A stretch of DNA of 64,000 nt, taken from positions 1 to 64,000 of the forward strand of contig NZ_JABXKL010000079.1 of the NCBI RefSeq assembly GCF_017114995.1, given 5' to 3'. Positions 26,701-36,100 of this stretch are shown here, in pieces. The number at the start of each line of letters is the position of its first letter. Position 1 is the first letter of the stretch. The DNA comes from Nostoc sp. NMS9 (GTDB lineage Bacteria > Cyanobacteriota > Cyanobacteriia > Cyanobacteriales > Nostocaceae). The translations under genes and the position numbers were made by a program. The notes beneath the pieces are model-generated. The model was not told the origin of the DNA and made no database searches. It saw only the letters and a list, made by a program, of their open reading frames with translations.

Positions 26701-28399
26701 GAGCGCAAGTATCTACATATTTTCTAAAGGTGGCTTCAACTTGGTATAATTCTCGCGCCATGTTCACATATTGCGCTCCTTGTCCGGAAAACATGAAGAT
26801 GACTGGACAATGAGTAGGCTTTTGGTGATTAGTGAAAACACGTTGTGGCTCAAAGAATGTCAGTACTTTCACTACATCATCTTGATTATGACAAACCACC
26901 ATACGGCGATGGTCAAATGCCCTACGACCTACTTGTAGAGTATGAGCTACATCAGGGAGATTCAAATCAGGATGCTGCTGGAGGTGAGCAACTATAGAAG
27001 CTGTAGTTGTTTCCAGTGCTGTACTGCTTTTAGCTGAAAGCAGCAACAGTTGCCAAGGGCGAGAAGTACTAGAGGGTTGAACAATTGGGGCTTCTTCCAA
27101 AATAACATGAGCATTAGTGCCTCCAACTCCAAAAGAACTGACACCAGCTCTGCGGGGAGTCCCGTTGGTCTTCCACTCCGATAACTTGGTATTAACGTAA
27201 AAAGGACTATTAGCGAAGTCTATCTCTGGATTAGGTTGTTCAAAGTGTAAGCTGGGAGGAATCAAGTTGTGTTTGAGCGCCATAACCGTTTTGATTAAGC
27301 CCGTTACACCAGAAGCTATATTCAAATGTCCAATATTAGGCTTTACCGAGCCGATGGCACAGAATTGCTTCTTGTTAGTGCGAGCTTCAAACGTCTTCTT
27401 GAGAGCACTGATTTCAATAGGGTCTCCCAAGGTTGTACCGGTTCCATGAGCCTCAATATAGGTTATTGTCTCCGGATTAAACCCAGCATTCGCCTGAGCC
27501 TCAACAATCACTTTGGCTTGGCCACCCACACTAGGAGCTGTGTAACCCACTTTGGCTGCACCATCGTTATTGATGGCTGAACTTTTAATTACTGCATGAA
27601 TGCAGTCGCCATCTGCAAAAGCATCTTCTAATCTCTTGAGGACGACAATGCCTACCCCGTCGCCGAAAATAGTTCCTTGTGCTTTAGCATCAAAGGCGCG
27701 ACAGCGACCATCAGGAGAAATAATCCCTCCTTCTTGATAAAAATAACCTTGCTTTTGCAGAGACTGTATCGAAACGCCACCTGCCAAAGCCAGATCGCAC
27801 TCGTAGTTTAGCAATCCTTGGCACGCTAAATGAACAGCTACTAATGAGGTGGAGCAAGCCGTGCTAATATTAATACTTGGTCCCTTCAGGTTCAATTTAT
27901 ATGAAACTCGTGTGGCGGCAAAATCTTGAACATTACTAAAGAAAATTGAGGAACCCATTGATTTGATTATATCTGGGTTGGAAGCCAGTTTGCTAAGCAT
28001 ATAGATACTCAGGTTGGTTCCTACGTAAATACCAGTCAAGTCTTTGCCTGCTCCCGGGTCATAACCAGCATTTTCCAGCGCTTCCCAAGCACATTCGAGA
28101 AGAAAACGATGTTGGGGGTCTATAATTTCAGCTTCCCTTGGTGAGACATCAAAGAAGGAAGCATCAAACATTTCAATGTCTGACAGACGAGCACCAGCTT
28201 TTACATACTGAGGGTCATGCAACGATGCTGGGTCTATGCCTGAATCTTCTAATTCTTCATCACTGAAGAAAGAAATCGACTCCTGCCCATTACACAGATT
28301 ATGCCAAAATTCATCAATACTTTTGGCTTTTGGAAAACGACCGGACATCCCGATTACAGCTATGCCTTTGATGGAATCATGGATTTGTTGGTTATCCAT
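23747..28399 (-). CDS. Type I PKS: KS-AT-(degenerate KR)-ACP
   Basis: 1550 residues, one extension module. KS (about 12-430) has TACSTS near 181, EAHGTGT and KPNIGHL, so all three catalytic residues are present. AT has GHSIGEY near 629 and HAFHS, a malonyl-type signature. The KR region (about 1000-1400) looks damaged: the cofactor loop reads FPGGLESFG where sister modules have TGGLGGIG, although a Tyr and Asn remain in LYSGVN; beta-keto reduction is therefore doubtful. ACP has LGGDSLIA near 1485 and a short acidic tail. A strong GGAGGAAGG lies before the ATG, and the start overlaps the upstream PKS stop by eight bases. Its AT DNA is identical over long tracts to that of the upstream PKS. Confidence 0.9.
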   Translation of the reverse strand: MDNQQIHDSIKGIAVIGMSGRFPKAKSIDEFWHNLCNGQESISFFSDEELEDSGIDPASLHDPQYVKAGARLSDIEMFDASFFDVSPREAEIIDPQHRFLLECAWEALENAGYDPGAGKDLTGIYVGTNLSIYMLSKLASNPDIIKSMGSSIFFSNVQDFAATRVSYKLNLKGPSINISTACSTSLVAVHLACQGLLNYECDLALAGGVSIQSLQKQGYFYQEGGIISPDGRCRAFDAKAQGTIFGDGVGIVVLKRLEDAFADGDCIHAVIKSSAINNDGAAKVGYTAPSVGGQAKVIVEAQANAGFNPETITYIEAHGTGTTLGDPIEISALKKTFEARTNKKQFCAIGSVKPNIGHLNIASGVTGLIKTVMALKHNLIPPSLHFEQPNPEIDFANSPFYVNTKLSEWKTNGTPRRAGVSSFGVGGTNAHVILEEAPIVQPSSTSRPWQLLLLSAKSSTALETTTASIVAHLQQHPDLNLPDVAHTLQVGRRAFDHRRMVVCHNQDDVVKVLTFFEPQRVFTNHQKPTHCPVIFMFSGQGAQYVNMARELYQVEATFRKYVDTCAQILQPHLNIDIRHILFPKEEEIETASQQLQQTAITQPAIFVIEYALAQLLMSWGVRPEAMIGHSIGEYVAATIAGVFSLEDTIEVVAKRGQLMQELPTGSMLAISLLYKDVQSLLDAQSLVEVAAINSPSSCVVSGTVEAIATFQNQLSSKGIECRLLHTSHAFHSVMMEPILEPFVQVVKKVKLNSPRIRFISNVTGTWITDEQATNPNYWGQHLRQPVKFSDGISQLLQQFEGVFLEIGPGRTLSTLTTQHLFPEAKQQVLTCLRHAKEQQSDVSFLLQTLGRLWLFGVEIDWSGFYTHEQRHRLPLPTYPFERQRYWIDAKSPSLSTSSNSVTLDKKQDIANWFYIPSWKRSLLPPSRAELEDEQWLLFVDECSVGSQLVNKLEQNGKDVIVVKVGQHFSKLSQRVYAINPQSLDDYDALLKELITLGKIPQNIACLWSLNIFGNRQTGDYLEFNSLLLLTQSFSKLKISVDALAACQRHRLQIWVVSNQTQEVNGNETIDPEKATVLGLCKVIPQEYPNIVCRSIDFVLTNRPDAKGAEGRAGDDRSYIVDQIISEFAALSPDLVIAYRDRYRWIQTFESVRLESAVEEKTPLRKQGVYLFPGGLESFGVGLAKYLAKTLQATLIFIEDLTFPQEDEYSQWLETHAQEDEVSCKIQELIELEKLGVKFLLVRADRTNYEQMHQSLAPEKIGQIHGVIYSTVTTRENVLCPIPEIGKTELGKLLDSQLHKMTVLEQVLQSRKIDFCIIISSLASIFGGIGLSLYSGVNQLIDTFTLKHNQNNSLPWISITWDKLQLNTTQEQKTLGQASGVELAITEAESVEVFKRIFSLTEGSQVVVSTVDIKAWSDRTFNLDSLLDSKSSSQVDSSSRYSRPNLNNSYVAPTNELEKQIAEIWQEVLGIVQVGIYDNFYELGGDSLIATRLVSRLQAKFPVELPLRDLLLEAMIPIKQAEMIEQLLLEKIEEFSEEEVEMFLASSADLA
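25737..26334. repeat. AT-domain identical tract, copy 1 (598 bp)
   Basis: Base-for-base identical to 30400-30997 in the neighbouring PKS gene by direct reading. Covers the 3' part of the AT and the post-AT linker up to the ERQRYWI motif. Confidence 0.95.
26459..26803. repeat. AT-domain 5' identical tract, copy 1 (345 bp)
   Basis: Identical to 31134-31478, covering the start of the AT through GHSIGEY. It is separated from the first identical tract by about 125 diverged bases that include a four-codon length difference. Confidence 0.95.
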
Positions 28400-31300
28400 C
28401 TGCCTTCCTCCTTTGTTTCATTAATTGTCTTTTTTCTTGCATAGCTGCTTCTTTTCTGCTGGCACGTTCATCAGCTTCCTGAAATGTTGGTTCTTCAACC
28501 TGTTGTCCACCAAGATATTCTGCCAAGGCATTTATAGTTGAATACTCAAATAGATCAGCGATTGATAAATTTTTGTTTAATGTTTTTATAAGTTTACTAC
28601 GAACCTGAATTATGAGTAGTGAATCTCCACCTAATTCAAAGAAATTATCATGGAGACCTACATCTTTTATCCCAAGAACTTCTTGCCAGATGTTAGCAAT
28701 CGTTTGTTCAATTTCGTTTTCGGGAGCTACATATAAATTTTGTAAATCAGGTCTGGGATGGAGTGATAATGAATTTACTGGTTGGCTAGCTAGTTTCTGT
28801 TGAAAAGATTCAAACTTAATCCATTGGTCAATTCTCGCTTGAAGTTCTCCAGTCGAAACAACTACATGATTAAATTCACTACAGTTCAAGATCCTTTGAA
28901 AAGCTTCTACACCTTCTTTAGGGTCAAACGCAAATTCAGTCACACTTGCGCCAACAGATGTACTTTGTTTATTTTCTTTTTCAAGTTGCCAACTATCCCA
29001 GCTTACACTTATCCAAGAGACGGGATGGCTCTGATTATGTTGGTGTACAAAAGCGTCCATGAAGATATTTGCTGCTGAGTAGGCGACATGTCCTAATCCT
29101 CCTAAAACTGATGATAAGGAAGACAGCAGTAAACAAAAATCAAGCTCTCTGTCTTGCAAAACCTTATCTAATACTATCAGTCCGTGTACTTTTGGTTGAA
29201 ATTGCCGATCGCAATCAGTTTTACTTATCTTTTCAATAGCTCCAGAAGACTGACCTCCAAGTATTCCAGCAGCATGAACCACACCGTTGAGTTTACCAAA
29301 CTGTGACTCTGCTTGAGCGATCGCCAAATGCATTTGTTCTGTGTTGCTCACATCAGCACTCACTACCAAAACTTCTGCACCCAACTGTTCGAGTTGTTGG
29401 ATTTTGAGAATCTTACGGCTGGTGCTATCAGTCTCATCGTGAGTCAGCAACCATTGTTTCCACTCGTCTTTTTTGGGCAAAGCTGTTCGTCCAAGCAACA
29501 GCAGTTTGGCTTGCACAGTTTGAGCCAAGTATTCTGCCACAACAAGTCCAATCCCTCCGAGTCCACCTGTAATTAGATAGACTCCCCTTTGCCTTAATCG
29601 CGGCTTGACAATTTTCGCTTTATCAAAGCGCACTGGCTCAAAAGATTGCACCCAGCGATTGATACCTCGATAGGCAATCATTTGGTCACAGCTAGAAGCT
29701 GTCAGTTCCGTCAGCAATTTTTCTACGAGTTGTTCTTCTTGCCAGCTTCCAGATTCGGGAAGAATAACATCAATACTACGACAGATGATATTTGAGTATT
29801 CTTGAGATATGACTTTAATTGGTCCGAGTAAAGTTGCTTTCTGTGGACATAGCTTTTCAGTTCCTGTTACTGGCTGTAGGTTATTAGAAATGGCTGTTAT
29901 TTGTACTTCATCAGCCATTTCCCGTCTTCCTAAAGCTTGGGCAAGAAATAGCAGACTGTAAAATCCGATGAATTGGGCTTTGTCAACTTCTTCAAGTTCT
30001 AATTCTTTGCCATTGACAGGTGTGACACTCCACAAATGAGCTATTGTCTTTGGCAACTTCTGTTGTGTTGACAGTTCCTTGATTAAGGCATCGTAATTAT
30101 TAGGTTGTTGAGGATTTATAGTATACTGACACTTATTGAGCTTGGTGAACTCGCCTCCAACTGTTACAGTAATAACATCCCAATTTTGTTGTTGGAGTTG
30201 TTTGACTAATTTGGAACCCAAGCCATACTCATCGATAAACACCAAAATAGAAGATAATTGATCTGTTAATTCCTTGTGTTCGAGTTGTGGTGGAGTTAAT
30301 GATGGTTTCCAGAAAGGGATGTAGAACCAGTCAGCAATGTCGGGCTTTTTGCTTAGTGATACTGGTGTAGCATGGTGATCAATTCCTTGTTTTTTGGGTT
30401 CAATCCAGTATCTTTGTCGCTCAAAAGGATAAGTAGGCAAAGGCAGACGATGACGCTGCTCGTGAGTGTAAAATCCTGACCAATCTATTTCTACTCCAAA
30501 TAGCCACAGCCGACCTAATGTCTGTAACAAAAAGCTCACATCTGATTGTTGTTCTTTAGCATGGCGTAAACAAGTCAACACCTGTTGTTTGGCTTCTGGA
30601 AAGAGATGTTGCGTTGTTAATGTGCTTAATGTCCGCCCTGGGCCAATCTCCAAGAAAACACCTTCAAACTGTTGCAACAATTGAGATATCCCGTCGGAAA
30701 ATTTCACTGGTTGTCGTAAATGCTGGCCCCAGTAGTTGGGATTTGTAGCTTGTTCATCGGTAATCCATGTACCAGTGACGTTGGAAATGAAGCGAATACG
30801 TGGTGAATTTAGCTTCACTTTTTTCACCACTTGCACAAATGGTTCCAAGATCGGTTCCATCATCACAGAATGAAATGCATGAGATGTATGCAACAGCCGA
30901 CATTCAATCCCTTTGGAAGATAATTGATTTTGGAATGTGGCGATCGCTTCAACAGTACCAGAAACAACGCACGAAGATGGACTGTTAATCGCTGCTATTT
31001 GTAGAGAACTTTTATCTGGTATCTGTGTGTCTAACAGCGACTGTACATCTTTGTCTCTTAGTTGGATTGCAAGCATACTCCCTGTGGGCAACTGTTGCAT
31101 CAGTTGTCCCCTTGTTGCGACAATAGCTAAAGCATCTTCTAGGGAAAATACACCTGCAATGGTTGCGGCGACATATTCCCCAATGCTGTGCCCAATCATC
31201 GCTTCTGGACGCACTCCCCATGACATTAATAACTGAGCCAGGGCGTACTCGATGACAAATATTGCTGGTTGGGTAATTGCTGTTTGTTGGAGTTGTTGGC

Positions 31301-33071
31301 TAGCAGTTTCAATTTCTTCTTCTTTGGGGAAGAGTATATGGCGGATATCTATATTAAGATGGGGTTGAAGAATCTGAGCGCAAGTATCTACATATTTTCT
31401 AAAGGTGGCTTCAACTTGGTATAATTCTCGCGCCATGTTCACATATTGCGCTCCTTGTCCGGAAAACATGAAGATGACAGGCTGTTCTCTATGATCCTGG
31501 TATGTAGTAAAAACCCGGATGAGATCCTGTGTTTCCAAGGCGGTTACAGCATCCTTAATGTCCTGACAAACCAACACTCGGCGATGGTTAAAAGCCCGAC
31601 GACCTACTTGTAGGGTATGAGCCACATTGGCTAAATTTATATCCGGATGCTGTTTTAAATACGCAACCAAATTTGCAGTTGCAGTTTCAAGTGCTGAACT
31701 AGTTTTGGCTGATAATAAAAGCAAATGCCAAGGTCTTAATTCTTCAAAATGTTTGATTTCAGGGGCTTCTTCAAGAATGATATGGGCATTAGTTCCACCA
31801 AAGCCTAAGGAACTAACTCCAGCCCGGCGGGGAGTACCGTTTGCTTTCCACTCTACAAGTTCAGTATTAACATAGAAGGGGCTGTTAACAAAATCAATCT
31901 GAGGATTGGGAACTTCAAAATTTAGGCTAGGAGGTATTTGTTTGTATTTCAATGCCAAGACAGTCTTGATGAGACTTGCTACACCAGATGCTGTATCTAG
32001 ATGTCCGATATTTGGTTTGACTGAACCGATAGCGCAGAAGCCATTTTTCTTTGTAAAGGTACGAAAAGCCTTAGTTAGCGCTGCGATTTCCACTGGATCG
32101 CCAGTAGCTGTTCCAGTTCCATGTGTTTCTATATACGAGATATCATCAGCATCTATTCCAGCATTTGCCAGAGCCTCTACGATAACCTCTGCCTGACCAT
32201 TCACACTCGGTGCTGTATAGCTAACTTTCAAAGAACCGTCGTTGTTAATTGCTGAACCCTTAATAACTGCATGAATGTAGTCTCTATCTGCAATAGCATC
32301 TTTTAACCTTTTTAATACGATAATTCCAAGCCCACTGCCGAAAATGGTACCTTGCGCTTTAGCATCAAAGGCACGACAGTGACCATCAGGAGACAAAATT
32401 CCATCTTCTTGATAGAAATAGCCTGATTTTTGTGGAACTGCGATCGCCACCCCACCTGCTAAAGCAATATCACACTCTTCATCTAGTAAACTTTTGCAGG
32501 CTAAGTGTACAGCAACTAATGAAGTAGAGCAGTAAGTTTGGATACCTATACTTGGCCCTTTTAGATTTAATTTGTATGAGACATTTGTGCTAATAAAATC
32601 TTTATAAAGAGTATGTTTATTTGAAAAGTTTATCAAATTAGAGTTGGGAAAAATATTGTTAAAAAAGTAACTGTTTGTGCTTGTTCCAGCATAAACCCCA
32701 ATCAACCCTTTATAGGTTTCTGGCTCATATCCAGCGTTTTCAAGAGCTTCCCAGGCACACTCCATGAAGAAGCGTTGTTGGGGGTCTATAACTTCAGCTT
32801 CTTTAGGGCTAAAGCCAAAAAACCTAGCATCAAAACTCTCAATATCTTCTAGTACAGGTGCTGCTTTAACATAATTTGGGTCGTTTAAAATAGCCTTTTC
32901 AATATTTAAATCTACTAAATCATCATTCGAGAAAAATGAAACAGACTCAACTCCATGTTGTAAATTATGCCAAAATTCATCAAGATTTTTTGCACCAGCA
33001 AACCGACCAGACATTCCCACTAACGCTATATCTAAATCTGCTGTTTGTTCAAATGTTGTATTTACATTCAT
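28392..33071 (-). CDS. Type I PKS: KS-AT-KR-ACP
   Basis: 1559 residues, one module. KS active-site Cys is in TYCSTS near 180 (Tyr replacing the usual Ala), with ETHGTGT and KPNIGHL. AT shows GHSIGEY near 627 and HAFHS (malonyl-type). KR appears active: LITGGLGGIG near 1170 and catalytic Ser/Tyr/Asn in SSLSSVLGG and AYSAAN. No LDD motif is seen in the VVHAAG region, so a B-type call is not supported. ACP LGGDSLLI near 1484 is followed by a highly charged tail (MQEKRQLMKQRRKADG), likely a docking helix. The gene carries two kinds of recombined DNA: its AT matches the downstream PKS and its KR matches the upstream PKS. Confidence 0.92.
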   Translation of the reverse strand: MNVNTTFEQTADLDIALVGMSGRFAGAKNLDEFWHNLQHGVESVSFFSNDDLVDLNIEKAILNDPNYVKAAPVLEDIESFDARFFGFSPKEAEVIDPQQRFFMECAWEALENAGYEPETYKGLIGVYAGTSTNSYFFNNIFPNSNLINFSNKHTLYKDFISTNVSYKLNLKGPSIGIQTYCSTSLVAVHLACKSLLDEECDIALAGGVAIAVPQKSGYFYQEDGILSPDGHCRAFDAKAQGTIFGSGLGIIVLKRLKDAIADRDYIHAVIKGSAINNDGSLKVSYTAPSVNGQAEVIVEALANAGIDADDISYIETHGTGTATGDPVEIAALTKAFRTFTKKNGFCAIGSVKPNIGHLDTASGVASLIKTVLALKYKQIPPSLNFEVPNPQIDFVNSPFYVNTELVEWKANGTPRRAGVSSLGFGGTNAHIILEEAPEIKHFEELRPWHLLLLSAKTSSALETATANLVAYLKQHPDINLANVAHTLQVGRRAFNHRRVLVCQDIKDAVTALETQDLIRVFTTYQDHREQPVIFMFSGQGAQYVNMARELYQVEATFRKYVDTCAQILQPHLNIDIRHILFPKEEEIETASQQLQQTAITQPAIFVIEYALAQLLMSWGVRPEAMIGHSIGEYVAATIAGVFSLEDALAIVATRGQLMQQLPTGSMLAIQLRDKDVQSLLDTQIPDKSSLQIAAINSPSSCVVSGTVEAIATFQNQLSSKGIECRLLHTSHAFHSVMMEPILEPFVQVVKKVKLNSPRIRFISNVTGTWITDEQATNPNYWGQHLRQPVKFSDGISQLLQQFEGVFLEIGPGRTLSTLTTQHLFPEAKQQVLTCLRHAKEQQSDVSFLLQTLGRLWLFGVEIDWSGFYTHEQRHRLPLPTYPFERQRYWIEPKKQGIDHHATPVSLSKKPDIADWFYIPFWKPSLTPPQLEHKELTDQLSSILVFIDEYGLGSKLVKQLQQQNWDVITVTVGGEFTKLNKCQYTINPQQPNNYDALIKELSTQQKLPKTIAHLWSVTPVNGKELELEEVDKAQFIGFYSLLFLAQALGRREMADEVQITAISNNLQPVTGTEKLCPQKATLLGPIKVISQEYSNIICRSIDVILPESGSWQEEQLVEKLLTELTASSCDQMIAYRGINRWVQSFEPVRFDKAKIVKPRLRQRGVYLITGGLGGIGLVVAEYLAQTVQAKLLLLGRTALPKKDEWKQWLLTHDETDSTSRKILKIQQLEQLGAEVLVVSADVSNTEQMHLAIAQAESQFGKLNGVVHAAGILGGQSSGAIEKISKTDCDRQFQPKVHGLIVLDKVLQDRELDFCLLLSSLSSVLGGLGHVAYSAANIFMDAFVHQHNQSHPVSWISVSWDSWQLEKENKQSTSVGASVTEFAFDPKEGVEAFQRILNCSEFNHVVVSTGELQARIDQWIKFESFQQKLASQPVNSLSLHPRPDLQNLYVAPENEIEQTIANIWQEVLGIKDVGLHDNFFELGGDSLLIIQVRSKLIKTLNKNLSIADLFEYSTINALAEYLGGQQVEEPTFQEADERASRKEAAMQEKRQLMKQRRKADG
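29350..29842. repeat. KR-domain identical tract, copy 1 (493 bp)
   Basis: Identical to 34045-34537 in the upstream PKS gene, covering the cofactor-binding GGLGGIG region and preceding KR structural part. A single mismatch ends the tract, with further near-identity beyond. Confidence 0.95.
30400..30997. repeat. AT-domain identical tract, copy 2 (598 bp)
   Basis: Partner of 25737-26334; the flanking DNA on both sides diverges immediately. Confidence 0.95.
31134..31478. repeat. AT-domain 5' identical tract, copy 2 (345 bp)
   Basis: Partner of 26459-26803. Confidence 0.95.
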
Positions 33072-33104
33072 AATTTTTTTAGAAAATCAATATAAAGTAA
33101 CTTA

Positions 33105-36100
33105 TCATGATAACTTGTCTTGCATTTTTCTCTCCCTTCTTCTTTGTCCTCGACTTAATCTTTGTTCAAAAGTGCTTTCCTGAGATTCTTCAGGAAGTAA
33201 AATATTGGACATAGCTCCTACGTGGGGACATTCATAAAGTTTGGCAACAGAAAAATTTAAATTAAACGCTTTATTTAAGCGAGAAATTACTTGAATGCCT
33301 ATGAGTGAATCACCACCAAGCTCAAAGAAATTGTCATGAATTCCTATCTGTTCAATTCCAAGACTTTGTTGCCAAATATCAACAATTTTTTGCTCAGTTT
33401 CATTTCTAGGAGCAATATAGTTATTACTCAGTTCCGGTCTGGGATATTTTAATTTGGATTCATTGACCTTCTCTAAAAGTTCTAAGACGCGTAGTTCATC
33501 GTAAGAATTGTGCTGATGTAGTGAATTCAGCAAGTCAGAGCAGGATACTACAACTTGGGGTATTGTACTTCCTAAAATACGCATCAAAGCATCTATACCC
33601 TCATGAGGTGATATTACTTGTTTAAGATCTTCTGCACGCAATTCTTGGAGTTTTTGAGGTACCCCTGTGTTTACCGCCATCCCAACTTCTTGCCAAGCAT
33701 CCCAGTTTATACTTGTAATAAATGTGCTACGTTCCGAGATATTGCAGTAAGCAAAAGCGTCAAGAAAAGCATTGGCTCCACAATAGTCTACCTGTCCAAA
33801 TCCCCCTAAAATTGAATTGATTGATGATGTGAGGACAAAGAAATCCAATTGAATATCCTTGAGGATAGCATTGAGAACCAGTGTCCCCTTGACTTTGGGA
33901 GCTAAAATACTTTCCGCTTCCTCCTGTGTTTTTCGCTGAATCATCCCGCCTCCAGGAACTCCAGCAGCATGAACCACACCATTTAGTTGACCAAATTGTG
34001 ACTCTGCTTGAGCGATCGCCAAATGCATTTGTTCTGTATTACTTACATCAGCACTCACTACCAAAACTTCTGCACCCAACTGTTCGAGTTGTTGGATTTT
34101 GAGAATCTTACGGCTGGTGCTATCAGTCTCATCGTGAGTCAGCAACCATTGTTTCCACTCGTCTTTTTTGGGCAAAGCTGTTCGTCCAAGCAACAGCAGT
34201 TTGGCTTGCACAGTTTGAGCCAAGTATTCTGCCACAACAAGTCCAATCCCTCCGAGTCCACCTGTAATTAGATAGACTCCCCTTTGCCTTAATCGCGGCT
34301 TGACAATTTTCGCTTTATCAAAGCGCACTGGCTCAAAAGATTGCACCCAGCGATTGATACCTCGATAGGCAATCATTTGGTCACAGCTAGAAGCTGTCAG
34401 TTCCGTCAGCAATTTTTCTACGAGTTGTTCTTCTTGCCAGCTTCCAGATTCGGGAAGAATAACATCAATACTACGACAGATGATATTTGAGTATTCTTGA
34501 GATATGACTTTAATTGGTCCGAGTAAAGTTGCTTTCTCTGGACATAGCTTTTCAGTTCCTGTTACTGGCTGTAGGTTATTAGAAATGACTGTAATTTGTA
34601 CTTCAGAAGATGTTTCCTGTCTTCCCAAAGCTTGAGCAAGAAATAGTAGACTGTAAAATCCTGTTGTTTGAGCTTTCTCAACTTCTTCAAGTTCTAATTC
34701 TTTGTCAATGACAGGCGTGACGTTCCACAAATGAACAATGCTTTCTGGTAATTTTTGTTGTGTTAAAAGTTCTTTGATTAAGGTATTGTAATCATGATTG
34801 TGATCAGGATTGAGGGTATACTGACACTCGCCTAGCTTTGTGAACTCTGCCCCAACTTTTACGGTAATAACATCCTGGTTTTGTTGTTGGAGTTGTTTTA
34901 CCAGGTTAGTACCCAAGCCACACTCATCAATAAATACCAAAACAGATGATTTTTGAGATGCTAATTCTTTGTGTTCGAGCCGTTTTGGGGGTAAAGATGG
35001 TTTCCAAAAAGGAAGGTAGAACCAGTCGGCTATATCGGGTTTTTTGCCCAGTGACACTGGAGTAGGATGGTCATCAATTCCTTGTTTTTTGGGTTCAATC
35101 CAATAACGTTGACGTTCAAAGGGATAAGTAGGCAAAGGAAGACGATGACGCCGTTCATGAGTATAAAATCCTGACCAATCTATCTCTACTCCAGCCAACC
35201 ATACCCGACCTAATGTCTGCAATAAATAAGCAACATCAGACTGTTGTTCTTTGACATGGCGTACACAACTCAACACTATCTGTTTGGCATTGGCATTAGG
35301 CTGTAAATGCTGTGTTGTGATTGTACTTAATGTCCGCCCAGGACCTATCTCCAAGAAAACGCCTTCAAACTGCTGTAATAGTTGCGATATTCCAGCAGAA
35401 AATTGCACAGTTTGTCGCAAATGTTGACTCCAGTAGCCGGGATTGGTAGCATCATCATCTGTAATCAAGTTGCCTGTGACATTGGATATGAAGCGAATAC
35501 GCGGCGCATTGAGTTGGACTTTTTTCACAGCCTGAGTGAATGATTCCAAGATTGGTGCCATCATCACAGAATGAAATGCATGAGATGTATGTAACAGGCG
35601 ACATTCAATCCCTTTGGAGGATAATTGATTTTGGAGTGTGGCGATCGCTTCCACAGTACCAGAAACTACGCACGAAGATGGACTGTTAATCGCTGCTACT
35701 TCGACCAATGACTGTGTATCTAAAAGGGATTGCACATCTTTGTGTGGCAGTGGAATTGCCAGCATACTCCCTGTGGGCAGTTGTTGCATGAGTTGTCCCC
35801 GTGTTGCCACAACAGCTAAAGCATCTTCTAAAGAGAACACACCTGCAATAGTTGCGGCGACATATTCCCCGATGCTATGACCAATCATTGCCTCTGGACG
35901 CACTCCCCATGACATCCACAACTGAGCAAGGGCATACTCAATGACAAATATTGCTGGTTGGGTAATTGCTGTTTGTTGCAGTTGTTGGGTAGCAATTTCA
36001 ATTTGTTGTTCTTCAGGGAAGAGTATATGGCGGATATCAAGATTGAGCAGCGGTTGGAGAATGTCAGCACAAACATCCACATGTCTGCGAAATGTGGGTT

